Source: Thermoplasmata archaeon
GTDB taxonomy: Archaea > Thermoplasmatota > Thermoplasmata > Lutacidiplasmatales > UBA184
Direction: 5' to 3'
NCBI GenBank assembly: GCA_022750125.1
Contig: JAKIWH010000004.1
Span: 1-32,845 of the forward strand
Length of the DNA: 32,845 bases
Positions 1 through 8,156 of this stretch are shown in pieces. Within the stretch, counting starts at the first letter, position 1. Each line of letters begins with the position of its first letter. Position numbers and translations under genes: made by a program. A model generated the notes under the pieces. The model saw only the letters and a list, made by a program, of their open reading frames with translations, ran no database searches and was not told where the DNA came from.

Positions 1-1
1 C

Positions 2-850
2 GCACCGTTCGAACGCGCCCTCCTCGTCGGAGGAGAGGAGAGGGCGGCGGAGCTCCTGGACCGGTTCGGGGCGCGCATTGCCGCAGCGCTCTCGCCATCG
101 ACGTTCGGACCCGGCGTGGCCCGCCGCGCGAGCGAGCTTGAGATCCCTCTCTATCCGCGGAGCCTGCTCCTCGAAGCCCGAGGACGACGCCGGGTTCGCT
201 CCGTCCTTCTCCGTCCGCGGGGAGGCGGTGCGCCGCAGTCGATCCCGGTCGACGCAATCCTGCTCGCGCACCGCCGCCTGCCGAACGTGCAGCTCCTCTT
301 CCAGCCGGGAGGGGAGATGATCTGGAGCGGCAAGGTCGGCGCGTACCTTCCCCGCATCGCCGCGGGTGGCGGGACCACGGTACCGGGCCTGTTCGCTGCG
401 GGGGAGGCGGCCGGATTCGCCGCCGGCGCCGAAGCGGAAGCGAGCGGGATCGCTGCCGCCGAGGCCGTACTCTCGCCTCCGGCGGGTCTCGGCGCGCCGC
501 CACCCGCTCCCCCGGACGTCACCCCCTCGTTGCTCCAGGGGTACTACTCGGAGCTCCGCAACGGGTCGAGCGCCCGCGGGAAGTGGATCCTGTGCGCCTG
601 CGAGGATGTCCTCGTCTCGGAGGTCGAGGAGGCGCACGCGCTCGGCTACCAAGGTCTCGAGGAGGTGAAGCGGTACACGGGCGTCGGCACGGGAGTCTGC
701 CAAGGCCGGTTCTGCCTTCCCGACGCCATCCTACTCCTCGCCGCCCTCGAGAAGCGTCCCCCGGCGGAGGTCGGGTACATTCGCCAGCGACCTCCCGTCC
801 TCCCGACGTCGCTCGGTGCCTGGGCGCAGCTCCCCGAGGCTCCCCCATGA
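2..850 (+). CDS. FAD-dependent amine/amino-acid dehydrogenase, alpha subunit (HcnB / sarcosine oxidase alpha type), 5' partial
   Basis: The gene is open from the window edge, so its N-terminus, including the first FAD-binding motif, is missing. What remains is the C-terminal part of a pyridine-nucleotide-disulfide-type flavoprotein: a VPGLFAAGEAAG FAD-binding segment, then a BFD-like [2Fe-2S] domain with cysteines arranged C-x-C (WILCACEDV) and C-x4-C (GVCQGRFC). This is the pattern of HcnB, of sarcosine oxidase alpha and of archaeal dye-linked proline dehydrogenase alpha subunits. These subunits pass electrons from the amine-oxidising beta subunit to an acceptor. The stop overlaps the start of the next gene as ATGA, so the two are translationally coupled, which supports an alpha-beta complex. 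The substrate (proline, sarcosine, glycine or another amine) cannot be read from the sequence. Confidence 0.85.
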   Translation, partial: APFERALLVGGEERAAELLDRFGARIAAALSPSTFGPGVARRASELEIPLYPRSLLLEARGRRRVRSVLLRPRGGGAPQSIPVDAILLAHRRLPNVQLLFQPGGEMIWSGKVGAYLPRIAAGGGTTVPGLFAAGEAAGFAAGAEAEASGIAAAEAVLSPPAGLGAPPPAPPDVTPSLLQGYYSELRNGSSARGKWILCACEDVLVSEVEEAHALGYQGLEEVKRYTGVGTGVCQGRFCLPDAILLLAALEKRPPAEVGYIRQRPPVLPTSLGAWAQLPEAPP

Positions 851-2013
851 GCGGAGACCCACGCGACCGGTATGCGGTCGCGATCATCGGCGGGGGTATC
901 GTGGGCCTGTTCACCGCGCTCCATCTCGCACGCGCGGGAGCAGGACCTATCGCCGTCTTCGAGCGCGGGTTCCTCTCCTCGGGAGCCTCCGGAAGGAACG
1001 GGGGCGGGGTCCGCCAGCAATGGGAGACGTCGGCGACGGTGAAGCTCGCGCGGGAGGCGGTCGTCGCCTGGCGGCGTTTCCCGAAGGAGTTCGGCTACAA
1101 CCCGTACTTCCGCCAGGGCGGCTATCTGTTCCTCGCCGAAAGCGACGCGGAACTCGCCCAGCTCGACCGCGTTGCCGCCATCGTTCGCTCCTCGGGGCTC
1201 CCGATCCAGCGGCTCCCCGCGGACCGGGTCGCCCACTACGCGCCCGGACTCGCGCTCCGCACGCTCCGGGGAGGCTCCTTTCTCGGGAGCGATGGCACGT
1301 TGTACCCGTTCCCGGCGATCTGGGGGGTCTACGAGGAGCTCCGTCGGCTCGGGGTGGAGGTGTTCCTCCGTACGCCCGTCCTCGGCATCTCCCGGGGAGA
1401 AGGTGCCGACCTCCGGCTAGCGCTCGAACGGTCGACGGTCGTGGCACCCAAAGTCGTGAACGCCGCCGGCGGATGGTCGGGGGAGGTCTCCCGTCTTGCG
1501 GGGCTCGAAGTGCAAAATGTCGCAAGCCGCCACGAGATCCTCGCCACCGAGCCTATGAAGCCGTTCCTCGACCCGATGCTCATCCGGCTCTCGGACGGCC
1601 TCTACCTGAGCCAGACGATGCGCGGGGAGCTCGTCGGCGGGCTCACCGTGTCCCATCCGACCGGAACGATGACCGGGATGCCGAGCTCGCTCGAATTCCT
1701 CCGGCGGATGGGCCGCGCGGTCGTCGAGCTGTTCCCCAACTTGCGTGGCCTGAACGTGCTGCGGGCCTGGGCAGGATACTACGACGACACTCCTGACGGA
1801 ATGCCGGTGATCGGGGAGGATCCTCGGTTACCGGGATTCTTCCACGCGAACGGTTTCGGCGGCCACGGCTTCATGCTCTCGCCGGCGAGCACCGTCCGTG
1901 TGGCGAAGTCGGTGCTCGGAGAGGGCACGGACCTCGATCCCGCTCTTTTCGGCCCCGGACGGTTCCTCGGCCCCGCCCGGTCGGGGAGCGTCGAGCGGCT
2001 GCAGCCCGGGTGA
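847..2013 (+). CDS. FAD-dependent oxidoreductase, DAO family (HcnC / sarcosine oxidase beta type)
   Basis: A 388-residue protein of normal length for the DAO family. It opens with an N-terminal Rossmann motif (GGGIVG, residues 15-20) followed by the dinucleotide-binding acidic residue in VFERG. The segment SGASGRNGGGVRQQW is typical of sarcosine oxidase beta and related amine dehydrogenases, and the C-terminal PVIGEDPRLPGFFHANGFGGHG segment closes the FAD site. It should oxidise a secondary amine or amino acid in the cytoplasm or at the membrane face and hand electrons to the preceding alpha subunit. The ATG is fixed by its 4-nt overlap with the upstream stop codon. No gamma or delta (ferredoxin-like) subunit follows. 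Substrate unknown. Confidence 0.88.
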   Translation: MSGDPRDRYAVAIIGGGIVGLFTALHLARAGAGPIAVFERGFLSSGASGRNGGGVRQQWETSATVKLAREAVVAWRRFPKEFGYNPYFRQGGYLFLAESDAELAQLDRVAAIVRSSGLPIQRLPADRVAHYAPGLALRTLRGGSFLGSDGTLYPFPAIWGVYEELRRLGVEVFLRTPVLGISRGEGADLRLALERSTVVAPKVVNAAGGWSGEVSRLAGLEVQNVASRHEILATEPMKPFLDPMLIRLSDGLYLSQTMRGELVGGLTVSHPTGTMTGMPSSLEFLRRMGRAVVELFPNLRGLNVLRAWAGYYDDTPDGMPVIGEDPRLPGFFHANGFGGHGFMLSPASTVRVAKSVLGEGTDLDPALFGPGRFLGPARSGSVERLQPG

Positions 2014-2112
2014 CCCCAACCTGCCTCGGCTCGGTGAGAGAGCGCCCGGGCCCGTTTCCCGCCGGCCGCGAGGGAGATAACCCGGGTCGCGGTGGCTCGA
2101 CGGGCAGCGACG

Positions 2113-2658
2113 ATGCGACGGAGCTGGGTCGTGGTGGGGGCGATCTTCGCGGTGGCGGGAGCGCTCCTCGCCTACGTCCCGTTGAGCTCCACGACGAGCT
2201 CGAGCGCCTCGCTCGCGCCCGGGGAGGAGATCGTGTTCACCGTCTCAAGCATCCTCGGCACGTACGGCACGAAGGTGGACCTCTTCCACCCGTACCTCGA
2301 GGTGACGGTCGGCTGGAGCGCGGGAGCCCCGGTGCAGCTCGACGTCTATCCCTGCGGGAGCGACTCGAACTGCACCCATGCGCTCTCCCGAGCCCCCGTC
2401 GCTTCGGGCAACGCAAGCTCCGGGTCGGTGAGCTTCCCGGCGCAGAGCGGCGTGTGGTACTCGGTGCTCCTGAACCGCTCGGGGAGCTCGGCCGTCGTCA
2501 CGGTGAACGACACGGGACCGCTCGCGGGTGGCCTTCCTGGGATGGTGCTCTTCTTCGTAGGGGTCGGGGTGCTCGTCGCCGGATCCGTACTAAAGCCCCG
2601 GTCGCGCGTGCCGAAGGAGGAGGAAGCTCCTCCCGACGACCAGCCCGAGCCCGCGTAG
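2113..2658 (+). CDS. Small membrane-anchored extracytoplasmic protein, unknown function
   Basis: The 181-residue product has an N-terminal hydrophobic segment (about residues 5-24, WVVVGAIFAVAGALLAYVPL), a Ser/Thr-rich beta-type ectodomain of about 110 residues with two cysteines (C-x6-C around DVYPCGSDSNC), a second TM segment near the C-terminus (about 145-165), and a short charged cytoplasmic tail (KPRSRVPKEEEAPPDDQPEP). The layout resembles small archaeal surface proteins that present a folded loop outside. An in-frame GTG lies at 2092. I prefer the ATG at 2113 because an AT-rich GAGATAA element lies about 35 bp before it, which would put the transcription start after 2092. I do not recognise the family. 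Confidence 0.75.
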   Translation: MRRSWVVVGAIFAVAGALLAYVPLSSTTSSSASLAPGEEIVFTVSSILGTYGTKVDLFHPYLEVTVGWSAGAPVQLDVYPCGSDSNCTHALSRAPVASGNASSGSVSFPAQSGVWYSVLLNRSGSSAVVTVNDTGPLAGGLPGMVLFFVGVGVLVAGSVLKPRSRVPKEEEAPPDDQPEPA

Positions 2659-2733
2659 GCCGGCGCCCTCCGCCGGTCGGTTGCTCCGGCCGTAACGCGA
2701 GGGGATCGGCTCAAGCTTCATACGCGTTCGTCC

Positions 2734-3672
2734 GTGCGAGCGCCCTGGACGGAGGGAGTTCTGCCCCGAAGCCTCGAACGCGCGCTCTCCGACCGCCCTC
2801 TGCTCTTCGAGCCGGTCCCTCCCTCGGTGCGCGCGGACCCTGTGCGCGCGGGCCTGCACACCGAGGCGCTCACGAAGCTGCTCCGGGGCGTCCCACGGCT
2901 GGACGCCGTGAACATCCCCGAGCTCGTCGACGAGAACCACGACGGCCGACCGTACTACCGGACGGGCGACCCGCGGACGTTCGCCCGTACGGTGGGCGAG
3001 CAGGCGGCCTGCGACGTCGTCGTCAACAAGGTGGTCGCGCACCTCGCGTCGACCGAGGCGGTCTCAAACTGGGCTCGCGAGACGCTCGCGGGGGGGGTTC
3101 GCCATGTGGTCCTCGTGGGCGGTTCGAGCCGGTACATCCCCTACCCGGGTCCGACGGTCGCCGAGGCGGACCGGATTTGCTCGGCGGTGCTCGCCTCCGC
3201 CGGCGGACGGCTCGGGAACATCGCGATCCCGCAGCGGAAGGGGGAGGCGCATCGGATGCTCGCGAAAACCCGCGCCGGCGCGAGCTTCTTCACGACGCAG
3301 ATCCTTTTCGACCCCGCCGCCGCCGTCTCCACCCTGCGGGAGTACGGCGAGATCGCCACGGCGGAGGGGGTCCCGCCGGCCGCGGTTTTGCTGAGCGTTG
3401 CCCCGCTCACGGACGAGGCGGACTGCGAGTTCGTCCGATGGCTCGGGGCGGAGATCCCTGAGGAGGCGGAGCGGGCGATCCTGAACGAGGGGGACGGCGG
3501 CGCGGCCCTACGGGCGATCCAGCTCGCGCTCGACGTCTGGGGGGAGGTGCGGCGGGTCGCCACCGAGGAGAACTGGTCGGTCCCTCTCGGCGTCAACGTC
3601 GAGCAGATTTCGCAGCGCCATCTCCACTCGGCGGCGGAGATGCTGCGCGCCTTCGCCCAGGCGATCGACTGA
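2734..3672 (+). CDS. Divergent methylenetetrahydrofolate reductase-like (MetF superfamily) TIM-barrel protein
   Basis: A 312-residue protein, close to the size of bacterial MetF. MetF hallmarks are present: the early FEPVPP segment with Glu26 (EFFPP in MetF), the GASFFTTQILFD strand (Gln189; MetF GADFxITQxFFD), and the GVNVEQIS end. The MetF LRGD segment, whose Asp contacts flavin and folate, is replaced by VGGSS (128-132). The fold is therefore clear, but reduction of methylene-tetrahydrofolate is not assured. A pterin-binding or other C1 enzyme of the same superfamily is possible. No metE/metH neighbour is visible. The GTG start is the first in frame and has no good SD. The last 80 bp overlap the convergent methyltransferase gene. 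Confidence 0.7.
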   Translation: MRAPWTEGVLPRSLERALSDRPLLFEPVPPSVRADPVRAGLHTEALTKLLRGVPRLDAVNIPELVDENHDGRPYYRTGDPRTFARTVGEQAACDVVVNKVVAHLASTEAVSNWARETLAGGVRHVVLVGGSSRYIPYPGPTVAEADRICSAVLASAGGRLGNIAIPQRKGEAHRMLAKTRAGASFFTTQILFDPAAAVSTLREYGEIATAEGVPPAAVLLSVAPLTDEADCEFVRWLGAEIPEEAERAILNEGDGGAALRAIQLALDVWGEVRRVATEENWSVPLGVNVEQISQRHLHSAAEMLRAFAQAID

Positions 3673-4600
3673 GCGGCCGCTCCAAGGAATCCACGGGCGC
3701 CCCAGCGCCGCCGCTCCGGCCGGGACCCACGCGCCGAAAGATGAGGCAGTAATGGTGGTGCACGTTCGGGACGAACGTGACGGGATAGCCCCAGATCCCG
3801 AGCGGCTTCGAATCCTGGCACCAGATCTGTTCGCCCTGGAACTCGAGCGGCGGCCGGTCGAGCCCGGCCGCGACCTCCCAGGCCAAGCGCCGGTACGCGC
3901 CCGTGGGATCGCGCAGATTCTGGAGCACGACCACGAGGTACCGCTCGGGGGCGAGGAGCGCGCCCGCCTCGGCGAGGATGGGCAGCAGTTCCTCCAAGAA
4001 CCGGCGGTAGTCGGTGATGTTCCCGAGGTCCCTCGGGTCCGCGGAGTACGCCTCGCTGAGCCCCTCCTCCCGCCGGCGACGATGGACCGAGCGCACTCCG
4101 CCCCGTCCCTTGCGGAGCATGTCCCAGTACGGCGGTGAGGTGAGGACGAGGCTCGGGGCGGGGAGTCGAAGGCGGCGCCAACTTTCCCCGAGGAGACGGG
4201 CGTCCTCGGCGAGCAGGATGGCGGGGACGGAGCGCGCCCCGGGCACGGCGTCGACCCGGCGCTCCGCGAGCCGCACGTACTCGGGGCTCAGTTCAACGCC
4301 GACGGAGGGGCGACCGAGCCGCCGCGCGGCGACGAGCGTGCTGCCCGCCCCGGCGAATGGGTCGAGCACCCACTGACCGGGACGGGTGAAGAACCGAACG
4401 AACCGTTCGGCGAGCCCCTCGGGGAACTTCGCCGGGTGGGAGCGCTCCGCGGCGCTACGGCGCGGTGGATTTTCCACGAACCACGAGCGAGTGAATTGGA
4501 TCCAGGCGCGCCCCCCGAGGTCGTTCAGACGCTCCCGCTGGACGCGGACGGACGCGCGAGGAAGCCGCTTCCCCCGCGGTCCACTCGCCACGTGGTTCAC
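3593..4600 (-). CDS. Site-specific DNA methyltransferase (N4-cytosine or N6-adenine), last cistron of the arg operon
   Basis: A 335-residue SAM-dependent amino-methyltransferase. Motif X-like HPAKFPEGL (55-63) and motif I DPFAGAGS (80-87) bind SAM. The catalytic motif IV TSPPYW follows at 154-159. The I-then-IV order differs from the common beta class, where PPY comes first, and matches a family frequent in archaea. Later segments (LGNITDYRRFLEELLPIL, YLVVVLQNLRD, VTFVPNVHHHYCLIFR) are typical of that family. The Arg/Pro-rich last 45 residues look disordered. The GTG start overlaps the argH stop as GTGA, so it is coupled to arginine genes. No restriction endonuclease is nearby, so it is probably an orphan enzyme. 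The recognition site cannot be predicted. Confidence 0.88.
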   Translation of the reverse strand: MNHVASGPRGKRLPRASVRVQRERLNDLGGRAWIQFTRSWFVENPPRRSAAERSHPAKFPEGLAERFVRFFTRPGQWVLDPFAGAGSTLVAARRLGRPSVGVELSPEYVRLAERRVDAVPGARSVPAILLAEDARLLGESWRRLRLPAPSLVLTSPPYWDMLRKGRGGVRSVHRRRREEGLSEAYSADPRDLGNITDYRRFLEELLPILAEAGALLAPERYLVVVLQNLRDPTGAYRRLAWEVAAGLDRPPLEFQGEQIWCQDSKPLGIWGYPVTFVPNVHHHYCLIFRRVGPGRSGGAGAPVDSLERPLSRSPGRRRAASPPPSGDGAAKSARR

Positions 4601-6054
4601 GAGGGCCGATGGGTCGAGCGGAAGTGCGGTCGGAGGGGAGCGTCAAGAAGATGTCGCAACCTCGCGAGCCGTGCGCGTTCCGACCGTGCCGCGGCGGCCG
4701 CGATCCATCCTCGGGCCCGGACCTCGGTTAGGAGCGAGCGGACCGCGCGGCGCGCGCTCCCTCCCTCCGTCGTCCTCCGCTCCGGCTCCTCTTCGGCGTC
4801 CGGGAGCCCGGGAGTACCTTCGAGCTCGGGAAACGCCCGGTCCCACTCCGAAGGGCTGAGCTCGCGGAGGGTCCGGTGGGTCCGCTCGAGCTTGCCGAGA
4901 AGCCTGGCCACCCGCCCGTGGGCGGCACGGAACGGTACTCCACGCGCGACGAGCGCGTCGACCAGTTCGACGGATCCGGTGTCACCGGCGGGGCTCGCGG
5001 GGGCGAGGAAACGCGCGGTGCGGAGCATCGGCTCGAGCACTTCGAGTCCCTGACGGGCCCGCTCCACCCCCTCGAAGAGGAGCGGCTTTCCCACCTGCAG
5101 GTCCCGATTGTACGCGAGCGGCAGACCCTTCAGGATGGCGAGGTGCGCGACGAGCCGTCCGATCGCGGGCCCGCTCTCGCCGCGCAACAGCTCCGCGAGA
5201 TCCGGGTTGCGCTTGTGCGGCATGAGCGAACTCGTGCTGACGAACTCGTCCGCGAGACGGACGCGCCCAACCTCGGGCATCGAGCCGAGCACGAGCTCCT
5301 CCGCGAGGGAGCTAGTGTGGACGCCCAAGAGCGCGAGCGCCGAGAGCGTTTCCAGCACCGCGTCCCGGTCCGAGACGGCGTCGAGGGAGGAGGGGGAAGG
5401 ACGGCGAAAGCCGAGAAGACGGGCGGACCGCCGCCGGTCGAGCGGAAGCGAGCTTCCCGCGAGCGCCCCGCTCCCGAGGGGGCAATCGACGATCCGTTCC
5501 CGGATCGAGCGAAACCGCTCCGCGTCGCGCAGGAACCGGAGCGCGTGGGTGCCGAGGATCTGGGCGACGTACACCCGTTGCGCGGGCTGCAGGTGGGTCC
5601 AGCCCGCGACGACGATCGATCCGTCGGGTCCCTCGGCCCGCCGACCGAGCTCGACCGCCACCGCGGTCGTCCCTTCCTCGAGGTCGAGGAGCGCCTCCCG
5701 GAGCCAGAGGAGAAGGTCGGTCGCCACCTGATCGTTCCGGCTCCGGCCCGTGTGGAGCCGCTCCCCGTCCCGCCCGATGCGCCGGACGAGCTCCGATTCG
5801 ACGTTCAGGTGAACGTCCTCGAGCTCGCTCGCGAGTTGGAATCGTCCCTGAGCGACGAGCCGCTCGATCGCTCGGAGCCCTCGGTCGATCCGGCGCGCAG
5901 CGGGGGCGGGGAGGATCCCGGTCTCGCCGAGCATCCGCGCGTGCACCCGGGAACCCCAAAGGTCCGCCCGGAGGAGCTCGGCGTCCTCCCGGACCGAGCT
6001 CGAGAGCGCGAGCGCGGCCTTAGCTAGGGGTCGGGAGAACCGCTCGCGCAGCAC
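4597..6054 (-). CDS. argH: Argininosuccinate lyase
   Basis: This enzyme cleaves argininosuccinate to arginine and fumarate, the last step of arginine synthesis, as a cytosolic tetramer. At 485 residues it is near family length (about 460-480). It shows the fumarase/aspartase-superfamily signature SSLMPHKRNPD (275-285), which carries the catalytic Ser loop. It also has HTGRSRNDQVATD (101-113) and the THLQPAQ segment with His154. The N-terminal ERFSRP stands where most ArgH have GRFS, so the GTG at 6054 is the right start even though it overlaps argG by 35 nt. The C-terminal tail after residue 430 is Arg-rich and poorly conserved. It ends in a GTGA overlap with the methyltransferase. Confidence 0.95.
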   Translation of the reverse strand: MLRERFSRPLAKAALALSSSVREDAELLRADLWGSRVHARMLGETGILPAPAARRIDRGLRAIERLVAQGRFQLASELEDVHLNVESELVRRIGRDGERLHTGRSRNDQVATDLLLWLREALLDLEEGTTAVAVELGRRAEGPDGSIVVAGWTHLQPAQRVYVAQILGTHALRFLRDAERFRSIRERIVDCPLGSGALAGSSLPLDRRRSARLLGFRRPSPSSLDAVSDRDAVLETLSALALLGVHTSSLAEELVLGSMPEVGRVRLADEFVSTSSLMPHKRNPDLAELLRGESGPAIGRLVAHLAILKGLPLAYNRDLQVGKPLLFEGVERARQGLEVLEPMLRTARFLAPASPAGDTGSVELVDALVARGVPFRAAHGRVARLLGKLERTHRTLRELSPSEWDRAFPELEGTPGLPDAEEEPERRTTEGGSARRAVRSLLTEVRARGWIAAAAARSERARLARLRHLLDAPLRPHFRSTHRPS

Positions 6055-7300
6055 GAGATTCGTTCTCCTCGGGGTTCCGGCTCGCCCGGGCCGCCTCGGC
6101 CCGGGCGTGAGCGAGCTGGTTCGGCAGACCGTAGAGGTGGATGAACCCGACGGCGAGCTCCTGGGGGAAGCGGCTCTCCGTGCCGTACGTCGCGAGCTCG
6201 TGCGCGAGGAGCGAGTAGTCGGAGCGGCGACCGACCGCGCGGACGCTCCCCTGGTGCAGGCGGAGCGTGACCGTGCCCGTCACCACCTCCTGCGTCGAGC
6301 GCACAAAGGCGCAGAGCGCCTCCCGGAGGGGCGAGAACCAAAGCCCCTCGTAGACGAGGTCCGCGAACCGCCGGTCGACGAGCGCCTTGAACTGAAGGAG
6401 GTCCCGCGGGAGGACGAGGCTCTCGAGCGATCGGTGCGCTTCGAGCAGGGCGAGCGCGCCCGGGCACTCGTACGTCTCGCGGCTCTTGATACCCACCACG
6501 CGATCCTCGATGTGGTCGATCCGTCCGACGCCGTGGGTCCCCGCGAGCCGGTTCATCGTCTGGACGAGCTGCACCGGCTCGAGCGCCGCGCCGTTCACGC
6601 GCACCGGCACGCCCGCGTCGAAGTCGACCGTGACCTCCTCGGGTTCCCGTGGCCAATCGCTCGGGTGGCCCGTCCACTCGAACACCTCCTCGGGTGCGGC
6701 CAGGGCGGGGTCCTCGAGCCGGCCGCCCTCGATGCTCCGGCCCCAGAGGTTCTCGTCGACCGAGTAGGGGCTCTCGGGGCTCACCCGGATCTCGATCCCG
6801 TGCGTCTTCGCGTACGCGATCTCGTCGGTGCGGTTCATATTCCACTCCCGGACGGGAGCGATGACGCGGAGGCCCGGGCCAAGAGTGTGGACGGCCACGT
6901 CGAACCGGACCTGGTCGTTCCCCTTGCCCGTGCAACCGTGCGCGATCGCGCCGGCGCCCGAGCCGCTCGCGACCTCGACGAGCGTCCGCGCGATGAGCGG
7001 CCGCGCGAGCGCGGTCGAGAGGGGGTAGACTCCCTCGTACAGCGCGTTCGCCTGGACGGCCGGCCACAGGAACTCGCGGACGAACGTCTCCTTCGCATCG
7101 ACGAGCTTCGCGTCGACCGCGCCGTTGCGGCGAGCGCGCTCGAGCGCTCCCTCGAGCTCGCCCTGCTGGCCCACGTCGACCGTGAGGGTGACGACGTCGG
7201 AGTGGTACTGCTCCTGGATCCAGCGGATGGCGACCGAGGTGTCGAGTCCTCCCGAGTAGGCGAGCACGACCTTCGAATCCCGCGCGTCTTCTTCCTTCAT
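6020..7300 (-). CDS. argG: Argininosuccinate synthase
   Basis: This enzyme joins citrulline and aspartate with ATP to form argininosuccinate. The 426-residue protein begins with the PP-loop ATP motif LAYSGGLDTS (13-22). It contains the citrulline/aspartate-binding segments HGCTGKGNDQVRFD and REWNMNRTDEIAYAK, and PYSVDENLWGRS, all diagnostic for ArgG. The ATG at 7300 is preferred over upstream in-frame codons because it leaves the normal short N-terminus and follows argB by only 4 bp. A purine-rich GGAGGACGG just upstream, inside the end of argB, can serve as ribosome binding site. The C-terminus extends slightly beyond the usual fold with an Arg/Glu-rich tail. Confidence 0.96.
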   Translation of the reverse strand: MKEEDARDSKVVLAYSGGLDTSVAIRWIQEQYHSDVVTLTVDVGQQGELEGALERARRNGAVDAKLVDAKETFVREFLWPAVQANALYEGVYPLSTALARPLIARTLVEVASGSGAGAIAHGCTGKGNDQVRFDVAVHTLGPGLRVIAPVREWNMNRTDEIAYAKTHGIEIRVSPESPYSVDENLWGRSIEGGRLEDPALAAPEEVFEWTGHPSDWPREPEEVTVDFDAGVPVRVNGAALEPVQLVQTMNRLAGTHGVGRIDHIEDRVVGIKSRETYECPGALALLEAHRSLESLVLPRDLLQFKALVDRRFADLVYEGLWFSPLREALCAFVRSTQEVVTGTVTLRLHQGSVRAVGRRSDYSLLAHELATYGTESRFPQELAVGFIHLYGLPNQLAHARAEAARASRNPEENESRAARAVLPTPS

Positions 7301-7304
7301 CGAT

Positions 7305-8156
7305 TCACCGTCCTCCTCCCGGGGTCGGAACCTTGAGGAGCGGCGGGCGAGAGCCCGGGCGCGCCTCAGGGAGGAGCTGCGTACCGACCGCCGGCCGAGG
7401 GCCGGCGGGCGAAAGGCCAGCGAGCGAGCCAATCCAGACGCTCCGGGCGCCCTTGCGCCGGGCGAGCTCGGCCGCCTCGAGCTTGGGAACCATCCCGCCC
7501 GTCGCGGCTCCCGAGCGGAGGAGCTCCGCAAGCTCGGACGAGGTGAGGCCGGTCTGGACCGCTCCGGTCGCGTCTCGCACCCCTTCGACGTCGGTGACGA
7601 GCCAGAGCTCGGAGCGCAGCGCCCCCGCGAGGGCGGCCGCCGCGAGGTCCGCGTTCACGTTGTAGAGGTGGCCCGACCGATCGACGCCGATCGGCGCGAG
7701 CACCGGAAGTACACCGTCCTCCCAGAGGCGGAGGAGCGGCCGTGTCCGAACCGCACGGGGCGTACCGACCCAGCCGAGGCTTCCCCGCGGGCTACCTGCC
7801 GGGTCGACGAGAAGGATCCGTTCTGTGGCGCCGGTGAGGCCGTGGGCGTCCACCCCCTCCCGCCCGAGCGCGGCTACGAGCCTTGAATTGATGCGGCCCG
7901 CGAGCACCTCGACAACCACCTCGAGCATCGGGAGCGAGGTGAGCCGTTGGCCCCGCACCCGGGTCGTACGGAGGCCGAGCGCGTGGGCACGGTCCGTCAC
8001 CTCCTCCCCGCCGCCGTGGACAAGGAGGAGCGGGCGGCCGGTCGACCGCAGGGCGGCCACGGTGGCGACGAGCGCCTCGAGCCCGGGTCCCGGCTCCAAC
8101 TCGCGGCCCCCTACCTTGAGGACGGACGGTGCAGGGGAAGCCTCGGTCGCGATCAT
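7305..8156 (-). CDS. argB: Acetylglutamate kinase
   Basis: An amino-acid kinase family protein of 283 residues that phosphorylates N-acetylglutamate. Visible motifs are the N-terminal VLKVGG (12-17), the glycine loop LVHGGG (45-50), the NVNADLAAAALA segment that binds the acylated amino acid, and the LVTDVEGV and GGMVPKLEAA nucleotide-site segments. The LysW-dependent paralogue LysZ has the same fold. I call ArgB because argJ and argC sit directly upstream and no lysW is in the window. The ATG overlaps the argJ stop as ATGA. The C-terminal 30 residues are Pro/Gly/Arg-rich and run to 4 bp before argG. Confidence 0.92.
   Translation of the reverse strand: MIATEASPAPSVLKVGGRELEPGPGLEALVATVAALRSTGRPLLLVHGGGEEVTDRAHALGLRTTRVRGQRLTSLPMLEVVVEVLAGRINSRLVAALGREGVDAHGLTGATERILLVDPAGSPRGSLGWVGTPRAVRTRPLLRLWEDGVLPVLAPIGVDRSGHLYNVNADLAAAALAGALRSELWLVTDVEGVRDATGAVQTGLTSSELAELLRSGAATGGMVPKLEAAELARRKGARSVWIGSLAGLSPAGPRPAVGTQLLPEARPGSRPPLLKVPTPGGGR

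Noticed and set aside
2010-3461. A 483-codon plus-strand frame across the small membrane protein and MetF-like genes
   Set aside because: It is out of frame with two recognisable proteins, is extremely Arg/Gly-rich and has no motif.
3804-3823. Sequence resembling a tRNA T-arm and CCA end (GGCTTCGAATCC...CACCA)
   Set aside because: It lies inside the methyltransferase coding sequence and encodes a conserved segment (IWCQDSKPLG). No acceptor, D or anticodon stems can be paired upstream.
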